From Bacteroidales bacterium (GTDB taxonomy: Bacteria; Bacteroidota; Bacteroidia; Bacteroidales; Paludibacteraceae), in the NCBI GenBank assembly GCA_015061115.1, contig SUXE01000004.1:186275-224358 (forward strand): a stretch of 38,084 nt of DNA. The letters run 5' to 3'. A program made the position numbers and the translations under genes. Below are positions 8,789-17,693 of this stretch, piece by piece. The notes below the pieces were generated by a model that was not told the origin of the DNA, did no database searches, and was given only the letters and a program-made list of their open reading frames with translations. Position 1 is the first letter of the stretch. Every line of letters starts with the position of its first letter.

Positions 8789-10033
8789 TTATTTCTTCAT
8801 CGCTTTGAATCTTGCACAAACTCTGTGTGCATCTTCAATTATCTTGTCTTCTCCTGGCACAACACCCGAACGCATCACGACGCGTCCGTTGCAGATCACT
8901 GTGTCTATACATCTGCTGTCTGCCGAATAGACAAGGTTGGAAATCAAATTGTAGTCTGGCACAAGTCTTTCGTTGCTCATGTCTACAAGCACGGCATCTG
9001 CCAATTTGCCTTCTGCTATAACTCCCGCGTCGATACCGAATGCTTCCGCTCCTGCTCTTGTCGCCATGTCGAAAACATAGTCTGCAGGTGCAGATTCAGC
9101 ATCTTCAGTAAGTTTTGCAAGCAATGCGAAGAATTTCATCTCCTGCATCATGTCAAGATTGTTGTTCGACGATACACCGTCTGTGCCAAGCACCACTCTT
9201 GAACCGCGTGAACGGTGCTGAGTAGTGTGGAATGCTCCACTTGCCAGTTTCATGTTTGATGTCGGATTCGATACGATCACACACTGGCGTTTTGCGAGTA
9301 TATCAGCATCGCTGTCTGAAGTGTGGACCACGTGAGCCAAGGCTGTCTTTTCTGTCAGAACACCAAGGCTGTCGAGCCATTCCACTGGCGACATTCCATG
9401 CTCTGCTTTGCAATCTTCAACCTCTTTCGCTGTCTCCGACAAATGTGTATGAATCATCACGCCTGCCTTGTCTGCCTCTTTCACACATCTCTCAAACAAC
9501 TCTTTCGACACAGTGTATGGAGCGTGTGGGGCGACGGCAAGTCTCACCAATTCTGTACTTTTAAACGAATGTAGGAGTCCGAATCGTCCATTAATCGACT
9601 CTTCTCCCATTCTGTCCATCAAAGAGATTCCGATCTGTGCGCGTACTCCCATCTCTTCACAAGCTTTGATGCTCTCTTCCACCATGCCGTACATGTCGTT
9701 GAAGAAGACGGTGCCGGATTTGATCATCTCCAGCAATGCAAGTTTTGTGCCGACGTAGATGTCTTCCTCCACCATCTGGTCTTCCACTGGCCAGATATGG
9801 TCGTTGAGCCATGTGAACAGAGGTAAATCATCTGCGTAACTGCGCAACAATGTCATTGCGGCGTGGCAATGTCCATTGTAGAACGGAGGAATTATAGCAA
9901 AACCTTTGCCGTCAATCTCCTGATCGGCGTTCTCTGTGATATTTGGTGCAATTCTGCTGAAACGATTGCCTTTTATCAAAACATCGGTGGTTTTGCCATT
10001 AAGCGACACACCTTTTATCAGTATACTACTCAT
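8789..10033 (-). CDS. mtaD: 5-methylthioadenosine/S-adenosylhomocysteine deaminase-like amidohydrolase
   Basis: A 414-residue metal-dependent amidohydrolase of the MtaD/TrzN/SsnA group, which deaminates adenine-ring nucleosides such as MTA or SAH to inosyl products. Metal-binding HxH is His55/His57 in NGHCHAAM. Further ligands and active residues lie in VAPHAPYTVS, HTHLSET, ALAHVVH and LGTDGVSSNN. The start (MSSILIKGVSLNGK) and end (IIEDAHRVCARFKAM) frame the usual small beta-sandwich of the family. Substrate is an inference; other amino-purine or chlorohydrolase-type substrates cannot be excluded. It lies between the CvfB-like gene (22 bases upstream) and purL (22 bases downstream), so purine salvage and synthesis share a transcript. 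Confidence 0.85.
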   Translation of the reverse strand: MSSILIKGVSLNGKTTDVLIKGNRFSRIAPNITENADQEIDGKGFAIIPPFYNGHCHAAMTLLRSYADDLPLFTWLNDHIWPVEDQMVEEDIYVGTKLALLEMIKSGTVFFNDMYGMVEESIKACEEMGVRAQIGISLMDRMGEESINGRFGLLHSFKSTELVRLAVAPHAPYTVSKELFERCVKEADKAGVMIHTHLSETAKEVEDCKAEHGMSPVEWLDSLGVLTEKTALAHVVHTSDSDADILAKRQCVIVSNPTSNMKLASGAFHTTQHRSRGSRVVLGTDGVSSNNNLDMMQEMKFFALLAKLTEDAESAPADYVFDMATRAGAEAFGIDAGVIAEGKLADAVLVDMSNERLVPDYNLISNLVYSADSRCIDTVICNGRVVMRSGVVPGEDKIIEDAHRVCARFKAMKK

Positions 10034-10055
10034 ACTCTTTCCCTCCTAATTTTAT

Positions 10056-10889
10056 TTACACAAGACAAATGTAATCCTCGTGTATCTCTATCAAACGTTG
10101 TTTGAACAATACTCCGATGGATTTCTTGAAACTCTTCTTGCTGCATCCGAACATATCGGCGATTAATCCTGCGTCCGATCTGTCTGACACCCTCAAGATT
10201 CCATTGTTCTTATGTAATTCATCCATAATTATCTCCGATAACTCATCAGTCACTTTGAAACCAAGTGGCTGTAGGGAGATGTCTATTTTGCCGTCTTCGC
10301 GGACATTCTTTACATAACCTGTATAAAGTGCACCTATCTCGATCTCCTGGAATATTTCACTTTGGTAAATCATTCCCCAGTGAGCGTTGTTGACAATCAC
10401 TTTATATCCTCGTTCGTGACGAGATGCGATCATAATATCCACCTCATCGTTAAACTCGTATTTTGCAGGAGAGACGTTGAGATACTGGTCTATTCTGCTT
10501 GTTGCTATGATCTGGCGAGTCACCAAATCGTAGTATACATATACCAGATAACGTCTGTCTATCTGCATACGCATGGTCATCTCTCGTGATGGCAGGAATA
10601 GAGGACGCGATAGTCCCCAGTCGAGCAGCGCTCCTGCTTTTGAAACCTCATCTACATAAAGATAACCGAATTCGCCTGGCATCACATACGGCATCATTGT
10701 GGTCGGCACCATCTCTCGTTTGGCATTCATAAAGATGAATACTTCAACCTGTTGGCCGACTTCCGCACCGTCTGGCAATTCCAGTTTGCGCATAAAAAGA
10801 GTATCACCGTCGACTGTATCCTTAAGGATATAGCCGTCGGCTCTTATCTCTGATATTTCTAGTATGTTTTTTTTACCTATTTCTAACAT
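10056..10889 (-). CDS. CvfB/YitL-family S1-domain RNA-binding protein
   Basis: A 277-residue cytosolic protein made of S1-like OB folds and a C-terminal winged helix, the CvfB (YitL) architecture. The first S1 region carries GYILKDTVDGDTLFM. GEFGYLYVDEVSKAGALLDWG near 92-112 is the typical RNP-like core. A later S1 core has GYKVIVNNAHWGMIY and YTGYVKNVREDGKIDISLQP. The end, SDAGLIADMFGCSKKSFKKS, fits the winged helix. In Firmicutes CvfB affects virulence-factor expression; its role in Bacteroidales is unclear. The start codon is 8 bases after the stop of the upstream lipoprotein gene. Confidence 0.88.
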   Translation of the reverse strand: MLEIGKKNILEISEIRADGYILKDTVDGDTLFMRKLELPDGAEVGQQVEVFIFMNAKREMVPTTMMPYVMPGEFGYLYVDEVSKAGALLDWGLSRPLFLPSREMTMRMQIDRRYLVYVYYDLVTRQIIATSRIDQYLNVSPAKYEFNDEVDIMIASRHERGYKVIVNNAHWGMIYQSEIFQEIEIGALYTGYVKNVREDGKIDISLQPLGFKVTDELSEIIMDELHKNNGILRVSDRSDAGLIADMFGCSKKSFKKSIGVLFKQRLIEIHEDYICLV

Positions 10890-10897
10890 ATTTGCGA

Positions 10898-11761
10898 TTA
10901 GTTCGCCGAGTGCTCTCTCAAGAATTCTCTACAACTGTCTTTTACGACTTTCGTATATTCTGGAGTAGGGAACTCATTTGCTCCTTCCACTTCAATAAAT
11001 TTAGCCAACTCTCCAAGTTGAGATGCCAACTGTTTTGAATTTAGAAGTTCTGTGCTCTGTTCATTAGACGTTCCGTGGAAGACCAGACTTTTAATCTCAT
11101 TGTCAAAGTTTTTCTCAAACTCGTTCAAGTTCAAAGCCGAATTAGTAGAGATGGAAATCATACCTCTGATTCCTTCTTTAGAAAGTGGCTCTGTTCCAGA
11201 CACATAAGTATAAATGTAAGACGCAACGACAACTGCACCAGAAGCATTACCTGCCAAGAATATTCTTGTTGTATCAATGCCATATTTGTCTGCTTTCTTT
11301 TTCAACGTAGTAAGAGCATCATTCACGTCGTTCAATGCTGTACGGAAAGTTTTGATTGTCTTATCGTTGTTTCGGTCAGCCTTGATGTTTGAACATTTAG
11401 GTATACAAACCTTATATCCCAAATCAATGAAGACGCGAGGCCACTCGAATGAAGGCATGTCTTTTACATCTCCTTCAATGAACAAGACAACTGGCATCTT
11501 CTCTTGTTCTTTCTTTTCAGGTCCATAGATTGACATTGTACGAAATTTGTCAAGCACATCACAATCAATACAAACTGCGTACGACAATTTGTCTACATAG
11601 CACTCTGCGTTAAGATTCTCTACTGGCACAAATTCAGCAGGTGTTGTCTTTGTCGAATCAACAGCCTCCTTTGCCGAATCGGCAACTTCTTTACTTGAAC
11701 CAGCACAACAGCACATCAATGTTGAAAGTGCGAAAGCAAAAATATATGCACAGATCTTCAT
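10898..11761 (-). CDS. Alpha/beta-hydrolase-fold lipoprotein, probably catalytically dead
   Basis: A 287-residue protein with an N-terminal lipoprotein-type signal (LSTLMCCCAGSSKE, acylated Cys near 17-19). The body looks like a BD-FAE/esterase-type alpha/beta hydrolase: MPVVLFIEGD (strand 3), FIDLGYKVCIPKC, DVNDALTTLKKKADKYGID, then RIFLAGNASGAVVVA at the nucleophile elbow. The elbow normally reads GHSAGG; here GNASG (171-175) has Ala173 at the nucleophile position. The acid-loop motif HGTSNEQ (229-235) lacks the usual Asp, and GANEF (260-264) lacks the usual His. All three sites appear lost, so a binding or scaffold role is more likely than catalysis. Alternatively, Ser174 acts from a shifted elbow. 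It is first in the run with cvfB-like, mtaD and purL. Confidence 0.72.
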   Translation of the reverse strand: MKICAYIFAFALSTLMCCCAGSSKEVADSAKEAVDSTKTTPAEFVPVENLNAECYVDKLSYAVCIDCDVLDKFRTMSIYGPEKKEQEKMPVVLFIEGDVKDMPSFEWPRVFIDLGYKVCIPKCSNIKADRNNDKTIKTFRTALNDVNDALTTLKKKADKYGIDTTRIFLAGNASGAVVVASYIYTYVSGTEPLSKEGIRGMISISTNSALNLNEFEKNFDNEIKSLVFHGTSNEQSTELLNSKQLASQLGELAKFIEVEGANEFPTPEYTKVVKDSCREFLREHSAN

Positions 11762-11887
11762 AATTAATATATTTTAATAAATCTCAGCTAAATATATGAA
11801 TATTTTAAGACTAACATGTCTTGTGTTGTCAAAAAACTTCATAAAAGTTAATAATTATTTGATATTCACCCCAATTTACTTGCAATA

Positions 11888-12430
11888 TCAGGACACAATT
11901 GCCTTTGCCACCTCTTTTGAAGCATCCTTACCAAACAATGCCTCTACCATTGCCAAAGCGAATACTTTTGCCGTACCAGCACTTCTTCCTGTGACAAAAT
12001 TGCCGGAAATCTCGTATGGCGCTCCAGTTGTCACAGCTCCCTTCAGAAACTGTTCATAGCCTGGGAAACAAGTTGCTGCCTTGCCGTCAAGCAGACCAAG
12101 TGAACCGTAGATCATCGGTGCCGCACAGATTGCAGCCAACCATTTCTTCTCATCATTGGCTTTCTTCACCAACTCTATCAACGCTGAATGCTCCAACAAT
12201 GTCTTGTGGCCTGGGCCTCCAGGTAGGAACAACATGTCTGCATCGTTGTAGTTGTTGTCGTCAAACAAACTGTCTGCAATTACAGTGATGTTGTGTGAAC
12301 CTGTGACTTCTTTCTTCCCAGTCACACTAACTTTCTCCACCGTCGCTCCAGCTCTGATTAGGAGATCGATTGGGAATATGGCTTCAGTCTCTTCGAAACC
12401 GTCTGCCAAAAAAACATATACTTTTTTCAT
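11888..12430 (-). CDS. DJ-1/PfpI family protein
   Basis: A 180-residue single-domain protein of the DJ-1/ThiJ/PfpI superfamily, thought to act in thiol or carbonyl stress (glyoxalase, deglycase or chaperone roles are debated). The Glu in FLADGFEETEA (about 15-16) and the Cys elbow in LAAICAAPMIYG (about Cys100) match the DJ-1 subgroup. FLPGGPGHKTL and NFVTGRSAGTAKVFAL are further family motifs. The ATG is one base from the stop of the TonB-like gene, indicating translational coupling at the end of the lptF-to-tonB run. Confidence 0.92.
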   Translation of the reverse strand: MKKVYVFLADGFEETEAIFPIDLLIRAGATVEKVSVTGKKEVTGSHNITVIADSLFDDNNYNDADMLFLPGGPGHKTLLEHSALIELVKKANDEKKWLAAICAAPMIYGSLGLLDGKAATCFPGYEQFLKGAVTTGAPYEISGNFVTGRSAGTAKVFALAMVEALFGKDASKEVAKAIVS

Positions 12431-12431
12431 T

Positions 12432-13316
12432 TTATCTTAATTCAAATTTATAAGTAATGGTACCGCTCTGGTTTTTCTTAGTCGGTATCGCATTGAATTT
12501 TGTCTTCTTAGCCGCAGCGAGTGCCGCATTATGAAGACGTTTTGACGTGATGTCTGTACCTGGTGCTATATCAGCGTTTATAACGTCGCCGTTCTCATTG
12601 ACCATGATTCTGACCACAATCGTTCCCTCTTCTTGTTCTCCATATGTTGGCTTGGCCAATTCTCCATGGATGGAACGACCGTCAAGAGACCAAGAGTTGT
12701 TGGATCCTGTCTTTGCATGTCCTTTCGACGGTGCGTTGTTCGGATCTCCCGTCGCTTTACCTTGGCTTCCTGTCGAAGTGCCGTCGCCTTTGCCTGTAGA
12801 AGAATTGTCGTTGCCGACACCTCCGTTTCCACCTTGGCCGAAGACATTCTTCAAACGGTTTCCAATTTCAGCTTTCTGCTTGTTCTCTTTTTCAATCTGA
12901 GCACGTTTCTCCGCCTCTCTACGTTTGCGCTCAGCTTCCTCCGCCTGTTTCTTCTTACGTTGAGCGTCGGCCTCTTTTTTCTTAGCCTCCTCTTTCTTCT
13001 TCTCCTCGTCCGCTTTTGGCATAGCCACCGACTCCTCTATGTCCTGAGTCTGATAAGCTTCTGGAGCAGTGGACGGATCTGCAGCCGGAGACGCTTCAGC
13101 CAACTGTCCTTCTATCTCGCTGGCTGGAGTTGGTTCAAAAAGATCGCTTCCACCAAAATCGTCAGCACCGAGAGACACTGCCAAACCTTCCTCTGTGGTT
13201 GACATTTGCGACGTCATGCAGCAACATATCAACACCATGAAAATGACAGCATGGAAAATCACAGTACCCGTTGCACCGTTTGTTTTGGCCCAGGATTTAA
13301 GTTTTTGTCTATCCAT
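12432..13316 (-). CDS. TonB-family energy transducer
   Basis: A 294-residue inner-membrane protein passing proton-motive energy from ExbBD to outer-membrane receptors. One N-terminal membrane segment spans about 17-36 (GTVIFHAVIFMVLICCCM). A long Lys/Glu/Ala/Arg-rich, TolA-like coiled coil lies at about 98-150, and a Gly/Asn/Ser-rich linker at about 155-205. The C-terminal TonB fold spans about 210-294, with GTIVVRIMVNENGDV and ITYKFELR. The TolA-like coil makes TolA an alternative name, but the C-terminus reads more like TonB. It follows exbD by 20 bases. Confidence 0.88.
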   Translation of the reverse strand: MDRQKLKSWAKTNGATGTVIFHAVIFMVLICCCMTSQMSTTEEGLAVSLGADDFGGSDLFEPTPASEIEGQLAEASPAADPSTAPEAYQTQDIEESVAMPKADEEKKKEEAKKKEADAQRKKKQAEEAERKRREAEKRAQIEKENKQKAEIGNRLKNVFGQGGNGGVGNDNSSTGKGDGTSTGSQGKATGDPNNAPSKGHAKTGSNNSWSLDGRSIHGELAKPTYGEQEEGTIVVRIMVNENGDVINADIAPGTDITSKRLHNAALAAAKKTKFNAIPTKKNQSGTITYKFELR

Positions 13317-13336
13317 ACACTCTCGTTTTTTAATGA

Positions 13337-13750
13337 CTATTTCTTCATCGGACGTGTAGCAATCACAAGTTTGAACTTGTTCTTGTTAGCGATGTCCAAT
13401 ATCTTCACCACTTCACCATGAGGCACACTCTCGTCAGCGTAAAGAGCGACATACATATCAGGCTCTGCCAACTCGATTTTTTTCAGATAGTCTTCTATCT
13501 CTTCAAACTGTATCGGACGCTCTGTCTCATTTCCAAAAGCCACATAGTGGTTGAGTTCCTTGTCTATCGTAACTCGCGTCAACGGTTTTGCGGCCGTCTG
13601 CGAATTGCTCTGCGGCAACATCAGTTTGATGGCGTTGGGATGCACCACCGATGATGTCAACATGAAGAATATCAGCAACAAGAAGATGATATCCGTCATT
13701 GATGACATACTGAAGCTTGCCTCTGCTTTATTTCTACGTTTTAAAGCCAT
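13337..13750 (-). CDS. exbD: ExbD/TolR-family transport protein
   Basis: A 137-residue component of a TonB or Tol motor. The single membrane segment SMTDIIFLLLIFFMLTSS carries the conserved proton-carrying Asp at position 20. The periplasmic part ends with ADESVPHGEVVKILDIANK, the usual family close. Spacing is 13 bases after ExbB and 20 before the TonB-like gene. Confidence 0.93.
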   Translation of the reverse strand: MALKRRNKAEASFSMSSMTDIIFLLLIFFMLTSSVVHPNAIKLMLPQSNSQTAAKPLTRVTIDKELNHYVAFGNETERPIQFEEIEDYLKKIELAEPDMYVALYADESVPHGEVVKILDIANKNKFKLVIATRPMKK

Positions 13751-13763
13751 AGCATTCGGTTAT

Positions 13764-14456
13764 TTAGTTGGCAGGCTCATTCAAAATATCCATAAATTCA
13801 AGTGAACGTGCTTCCATATCACGTACCACTTTGTCGACAAGAGTTGTCAAATAGTTGTATGCGAAGTATGCGATGATACCCACGAACAGACCACCAAGAG
13901 TTGTCACCATGGCAGTGTAGATACCTCCAGCCAATGATGATACGTCAATATTATTACCTGCGTTAGACATCTGGAAGAATGCCTCGATCATTCCGGCTAC
14001 AGTGCCCAAGAATCCGATCATTGGAGCTCCACCTGAGATTGTGGCAAGGTATGAAAGACCTGTTTCAAGTTTCGATACTTCAAGGTTGCCGACGTTCTCA
14101 ACAGCTACCGACACATCCGACATAGGACGGCCAAGACGCTGGATTCCCTTCTCAATCATTCTTGCGCATGGAGTGTTGTTGTTGCGGCAAAGATTCAACG
14201 CTGCGTCAATCTTTCCCTCCTGGATATAATCCTTAATCTTATCCATGAAACTTTTGTCATATTTCGACGCTGCTCTGATAACAGTCAAACGCTCAAAGAA
14301 GATATAGATTGCGACGATGCTAAGAAGTAGCAACGGAATCATAATCCAACCACCCTTCATGGCTGTGTCAAGCAGGTTGATGCTCTGATTTGCAGTCTCC
14401 TCAACGTTGTTTACAGGAACTGTCTCAGGAATTTGTAAAAGCATGTTTAAATTCAT
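13764..14456 (-). CDS. exbB: MotA/TolQ/ExbB proton channel protein
   Basis: A 230-residue inner-membrane protein with three membrane segments: about 33-53 (GGWIMIPLLLLSIVAIYIFF), about 125-150 and about 163-185. GLSYLATISGGAPMIGFLGT and GTVAGMIEAF, then GGIYTAMVTTLGGLFVGIIA, are hallmark motifs of the ExbB/TolQ channel. It forms the pentameric stator-like channel around the ExbD dimer and drives the TonB-like protein encoded two genes later. It follows ribBA by 30 bases. Confidence 0.95.
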   Translation of the reverse strand: MNLNMLLQIPETVPVNNVEETANQSINLLDTAMKGGWIMIPLLLLSIVAIYIFFERLTVIRAASKYDKSFMDKIKDYIQEGKIDAALNLCRNNNTPCARMIEKGIQRLGRPMSDVSVAVENVGNLEVSKLETGLSYLATISGGAPMIGFLGTVAGMIEAFFQMSNAGNNIDVSSLAGGIYTAMVTTLGGLFVGIIAYFAYNYLTTLVDKVVRDMEARSLEFMDILNEPAN

Positions 14457-14486
14457 AATTCACAATATTATATAAAGGTTCTTTGT

Positions 14487-15695
14487 TTACGCTTTTTTGA
14501 TGGTGTGACCCATACGGTTTTTCTTTGTCTCAATATAGAAACGGTTGTATTTGTTTGGCTCAACCTCGATAGGCACATTCTCCACGATTTCAAGTCCGTA
14601 GCTTTCCAATCCGATTCTTTTGACAGGGTTGTTTGTCATCAGACGCATTTTCTTGACGCCAAGAATCTGAAGGATCTCAGCTCCTACACCGTATTCTCTC
14701 TCATCTGGCTTGAATCCGAGATGAATATTGGCGTCGACAGTGTCCAATCCTTCCTCTTGAAGTTTGTATGCTTTGATCTTGTTCATCAGACCGATACCAC
14801 GACCCTCCTGATTCATATATAATATGACACCTTTGCCCTCTTTCTCCACCATCTGCATAGCTTTCTGTAGCTGCTCTCCACAGTCGCAACGGCGAGATCC
14901 GAAGATATCTCCAGTAGCGCAAGATGAATGTACACGCACCAATATAGGCTCGTCTGGCTTCCACTCTCCTTTGATTAGGGCAATGTGCTCCAAACCATTT
15001 GATTTCTGACGGAAAGGAATCAATTTGAAGTTGCCATATAAAGTAGGCATCTCCACTTTCTCTCCCGTCTCCACAACACACTCTTTCTTTCTTCTGTATG
15101 CGATCAAATCCTTGATTGCAATCATCTTCATGCCATATTTCTTGGCTACCTCAATAAGTTGAGGCATACGAGCCATTGTGCCGTCTTCATTAAGAATCTC
15201 GATAAGTGCGGCGGCTGGATGAAGACCGGAAAGACGTGCCAAATCGACAGCGGCTTCTGTGTGTCCGGCACGGGCAAGCACACCGTTGTCCTGGGCATAA
15301 AGTGGATTGATATGACCTGGGCGTCCGAATGTCGTAGAAGTGCTTATCGGATCAGCAAGAGCTTGTATTGTCATTGCACGGTCGTGTGCGGACACTCCTG
15401 TTGTACAGCCTTCAAGTTTGTCTACAGTAACAGTGAATGGGGTGCCAAGAATTGATGTGTTGTCTGCCACCTGATGGTCAAGTCCAAGCTCTTTCGCTCT
15501 TGAAATAGTGATAGGTGCACAAAGCACTCCACGTCCCTCACGTAGCATGAAATTAATCTTTTCTGGAGTGATAAGTTCCGCTGCTGTGATGAAATCACCT
15601 TCGTTCTCACGATCCTCATCATCCACAACAATCACAAACTTACCTTGTCTGAAATCCTCGAGTGCCTCTTCTATTGTGTTTATACTATAGTTCAT
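14487..15695 (-). CDS. ribBA: Bifunctional DHBP synthase / GTP cyclohydrolase II (RibBA)
   Basis: A 402-residue fused enzyme giving both precursors of riboflavin. The N-terminal half (1-200) makes 3,4-dihydroxy-2-butanone 4-phosphate from ribulose 5-phosphate: [13 protein letters not shown] is the acidic metal site, and [13 protein letters not shown] follows. The C-terminal half (about 205-400) opens the GTP ring: the zinc cysteines are in [19 protein letters not shown], followed by NQEGRGIGL and [14 protein letters not shown]. Both active sites look intact. It follows the LptF/G permease by 15 bases. No FMN riboswitch precedes it, which fits its internal operon position. Confidence 0.97.
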   Translation of the reverse strand: MNYSINTIEEALEDFRQGKFVIVVDDEDRENEGDFITAAELITPEKINFMLREGRGVLCAPITISRAKELGLDHQVADNTSILGTPFTVTVDKLEGCTTGVSAHDRAMTIQALADPISTSTTFGRPGHINPLYAQDNGVLARAGHTEAAVDLARLSGLHPAAALIEILNEDGTMARMPQLIEVAKKYGMKMIAIKDLIAYRRKKECVVETGEKVEMPTLYGNFKLIPFRQKSNGLEHIALIKGEWKPDEPILVRVHSSCATGDIFGSRRCDCGEQLQKAMQMVEKEGKGVILYMNQEGRGIGLMNKIKAYKLQEEGLDTVDANIHLGFKPDEREYGVGAEILQILGVKKMRLMTNNPVKRIGLESYGLEIVENVPIEVEPNKYNRFYIETKKNRMGHTIKKA

Positions 15696-15710
15696 TATCG
15701 TCTATGTTAA

Positions 15711-17222
15711 TTACTTGACTGACTTCTTTTTTTTCTTTTTAGAGAACAAATTCTTAAAGAACTTGGATATCTTTTTGCCTAAAACTTTTGTCGTAGGCAT
15801 GTTGAATGTAGCGTCGATTGCTGCTTTGTAAGTTAGGAACAGACCCAAAGGGAATAACATGGCTGAACTGAACCATGTGCCAATCCATACAGGCCAGCTA
15901 CCATTTCTTGCCATTTTGAATCCTGTATTGTCTACAATATAATAGATGATGAAAAGCAGGATAGAAATTACAACTGGCAAACCAAAACCTCCTTTTCGGA
16001 TGATCGCTCCCAATGGGGCTCCGATAAAGAAGAAAATAATGCATGCGAACGAAAGTGTAAACTTACGGTGTCTTTCGATATCATGTTTCCACATTGGCTT
16101 GTCGACAGAGGAGTATTTTCTCTCTCCAAAGTAATCAAGCTCGTTTCTTACAACCTGCATATTGTTTACCGCTCTCTCAAACGATTCTTTCTGCTGCATT
16201 AGTGATCGACGGTTGATTATCGCCTCATAATCTTTGGCTTTTTCCAGGGGAATTGTGTCAAGGTTTGTCTTGACATATCCGCTGTCAAGGGTACGTCCAA
16301 AGAACAAAGAGTTGACGTATTTATGAGCGTAAGCTGTTGACAAACTGTCAGACTCATATCGTAAAGAATCAATAGTTTGTGTGAGCTGTTCAAGATTTTT
16401 TGTTGTCTGCTTACCTGCCACCGACTCTTCGCTTACCATGTTCAGATTATTGTCGTAGTCCATGATTAATTCACGGTAGACAAATGTTTCACGTCGGAAC
16501 GGTATGTTTTTCTTAGATACTTGAACAGCGGAACCCTTCATGTTCTCAAACATCTCGCCATTGTGCAGCTTGAGGATAAATCCCTTTTTGTCTGCGGTTG
16601 AGACGAGCATGCCTGAATCCGCAGTCACGATTCTGATGTTATCTGAACTACCTCCACCTGCAGTGCCGGTGAAGTCGTATATCATCATATCGTAAAGCAT
16701 TCTCGTATCGTGGTTTTTGCTACGCACGTAGATGCTATAGTTGTCGATACCTGTATAGAATGATCCGACGGGAATAGACACGTCTGGAGATTTATGTCTT
16801 ATGGAGCGTAGCAGCACCGTCCATTTCAACTGTACGTCTGGCATAACGACGTTAGAAAAATAGAACGAACCGATTGATAAGAATCCGATTACAACAAGAT
16901 ACGGCTTCATTATTCTAAATAGAGATATTCCGGCCGCTTTCATTGCTATCAATTCCAAACGTTCTCCCAATCCGCCGAAACTCATCAGTGACGATAATAG
17001 AATCGACAAGGGCAATGCCATTGGAACGAGTGTCAGCGCAGCATAGTAGAAGAATTGACCCATGACTATCAGATCAAGTCCTTTTCCAACCATCTCGTCG
17101 ATGTATCTCCATAGCGACTGCATTAACAGAATGAAAAGACATACGAAGAAAGTGGCTAAGAAACTTAGCAAATAGTCCTTCAATAAAAATGTATGTAGGC
17201 GTTTTAACTGCATCTTAAACAT
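15711..17222 (-). CDS. LptF/LptG-family lipopolysaccharide export permease
   Basis: A 503-residue YjgP/YjgQ-family inner-membrane protein, part of the LptB2FG machine that lifts LPS or LOS to the outer membrane. Membrane segments lie near 14-34, 50-75 and 97-117; a large periplasmic region carries the beta-jellyroll-like part (SIRHKSPDVSIPVGSFYTGI) and a long helical insert; three C-terminal segments follow near 390-480. The tail is very Lys-rich. The ATG at 17222 leaves only about 4 leader bases after the predicted start of transcription, so the next ATG (17213, MQLKRLHTFLLKDYL) may be the true start. LptF or LptG cannot be distinguished. First gene of the six-gene run. Confidence 0.92.
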   Translation of the reverse strand: MFKMQLKRLHTFLLKDYLLSFLATFFVCLFILLMQSLWRYIDEMVGKGLDLIVMGQFFYYAALTLVPMALPLSILLSSLMSFGGLGERLELIAMKAAGISLFRIMKPYLVVIGFLSIGSFYFSNVVMPDVQLKWTVLLRSIRHKSPDVSIPVGSFYTGIDNYSIYVRSKNHDTRMLYDMMIYDFTGTAGGGSSDNIRIVTADSGMLVSTADKKGFILKLHNGEMFENMKGSAVQVSKKNIPFRRETFVYRELIMDYDNNLNMVSEESVAGKQTTKNLEQLTQTIDSLRYESDSLSTAYAHKYVNSLFFGRTLDSGYVKTNLDTIPLEKAKDYEAIINRRSLMQQKESFERAVNNMQVVRNELDYFGERKYSSVDKPMWKHDIERHRKFTLSFACIIFFFIGAPLGAIIRKGGFGLPVVISILLFIIYYIVDNTGFKMARNGSWPVWIGTWFSSAMLFPLGLFLTYKAAIDATFNMPTTKVLGKKISKFFKNLFSKKKKKKSVK

Positions 17223-17232
17223 ATTTCGCCTA

Positions 17233-17240
17233 CAAAAATA
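17233..17240 (-). promoter_or_regulatory. Promoter -7 box of the lptF-ribBA-exb run
   Basis: Minus-strand TATTTTTG fits TAnnTTTG, with the first base of the permease ATG only 11 bases downstream. Confidence 0.55.
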
Positions 17241-17346
17241 GTCTTTTTCTATCTTTTTTTCGTGTTTTATGGTACTATATATTGTGATTTTTACGTTTTT
17301 TTTGCTCTTTTGCTTTTAAATTATAAACAAAACAAATATTTGAGAA

Positions 17347-17598
17347 ATGGAACTGATAGTATTTTTGATTGTAGGTGCACTTGCTGGTTATCTTGGTGGT
17401 CAGTTGATGGGCAAAGCAAACAGCATTTTGGTTAACATTCTTGTTGGTATCATCGGAGGTATGATTGGAGGATGGGTGTTTGGAGATTTGTTCAGTGGTC
17501 TTCCAAGTATCGGATCATTTAGCCTTGGTGGTTTGATCACAGCTGTGCTTGGATCATGTATCCTTCTTTGGCTTATCGGATTCCTTCAGAAAAAATAA
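17347..17598 (+). CDS. GlsB/YeaQ/YmgE family small membrane protein
   Basis: An 83-residue, Gly-rich inner-membrane protein with three predicted membrane segments, at about 2-22, 27-46 and 55-80. The motifs ALAGYLGGQLMGK, NILVGIIGGMIGGWVFG and GGLITAVLGSCILLWLIGF are the classic pattern of the transglycosylase-associated (GlsB/YmgE) family, linked in other bacteria to envelope or acid stress. It stands alone between a divergent permease gene and a hairpin terminator. Confidence 0.92.
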   Translation: MELIVFLIVGALAGYLGGQLMGKANSILVNILVGIIGGMIGGWVFGDLFSGLPSIGSFSLGGLITAVLGSCILLWLIGFLQKK

Positions 17599-17653
17599 AA
17601 TCAAAGAGACATCCTTAGACCGTAAAGGTTTTATAGGATGGATTAAAATTTAG

Positions 17654-17692
17654 AAGATCATTGCAAGCGTAGGTTTGCAATGATCTTTTTAT
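17654..17692 (+). terminator. Intrinsic terminator after the GlsB-like gene
   Basis: A 13-bp perfect stem, AAGATCATTGCAA (17654-17666) with TTGCAATGATCTT (17675-17687), around an 8-nt loop, followed by a T-run on plus. It also separates the convergent DUF262-HNH gene, which ends at 17694. Confidence 0.88.
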
Positions 17693-17693
17693 T

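Noticed and set aside
14487-15710. FMN riboswitch for ribBA
   Set aside because: There are only 15 bases between the permease stop and the ribBA start; no aptamer-like sequence is present.
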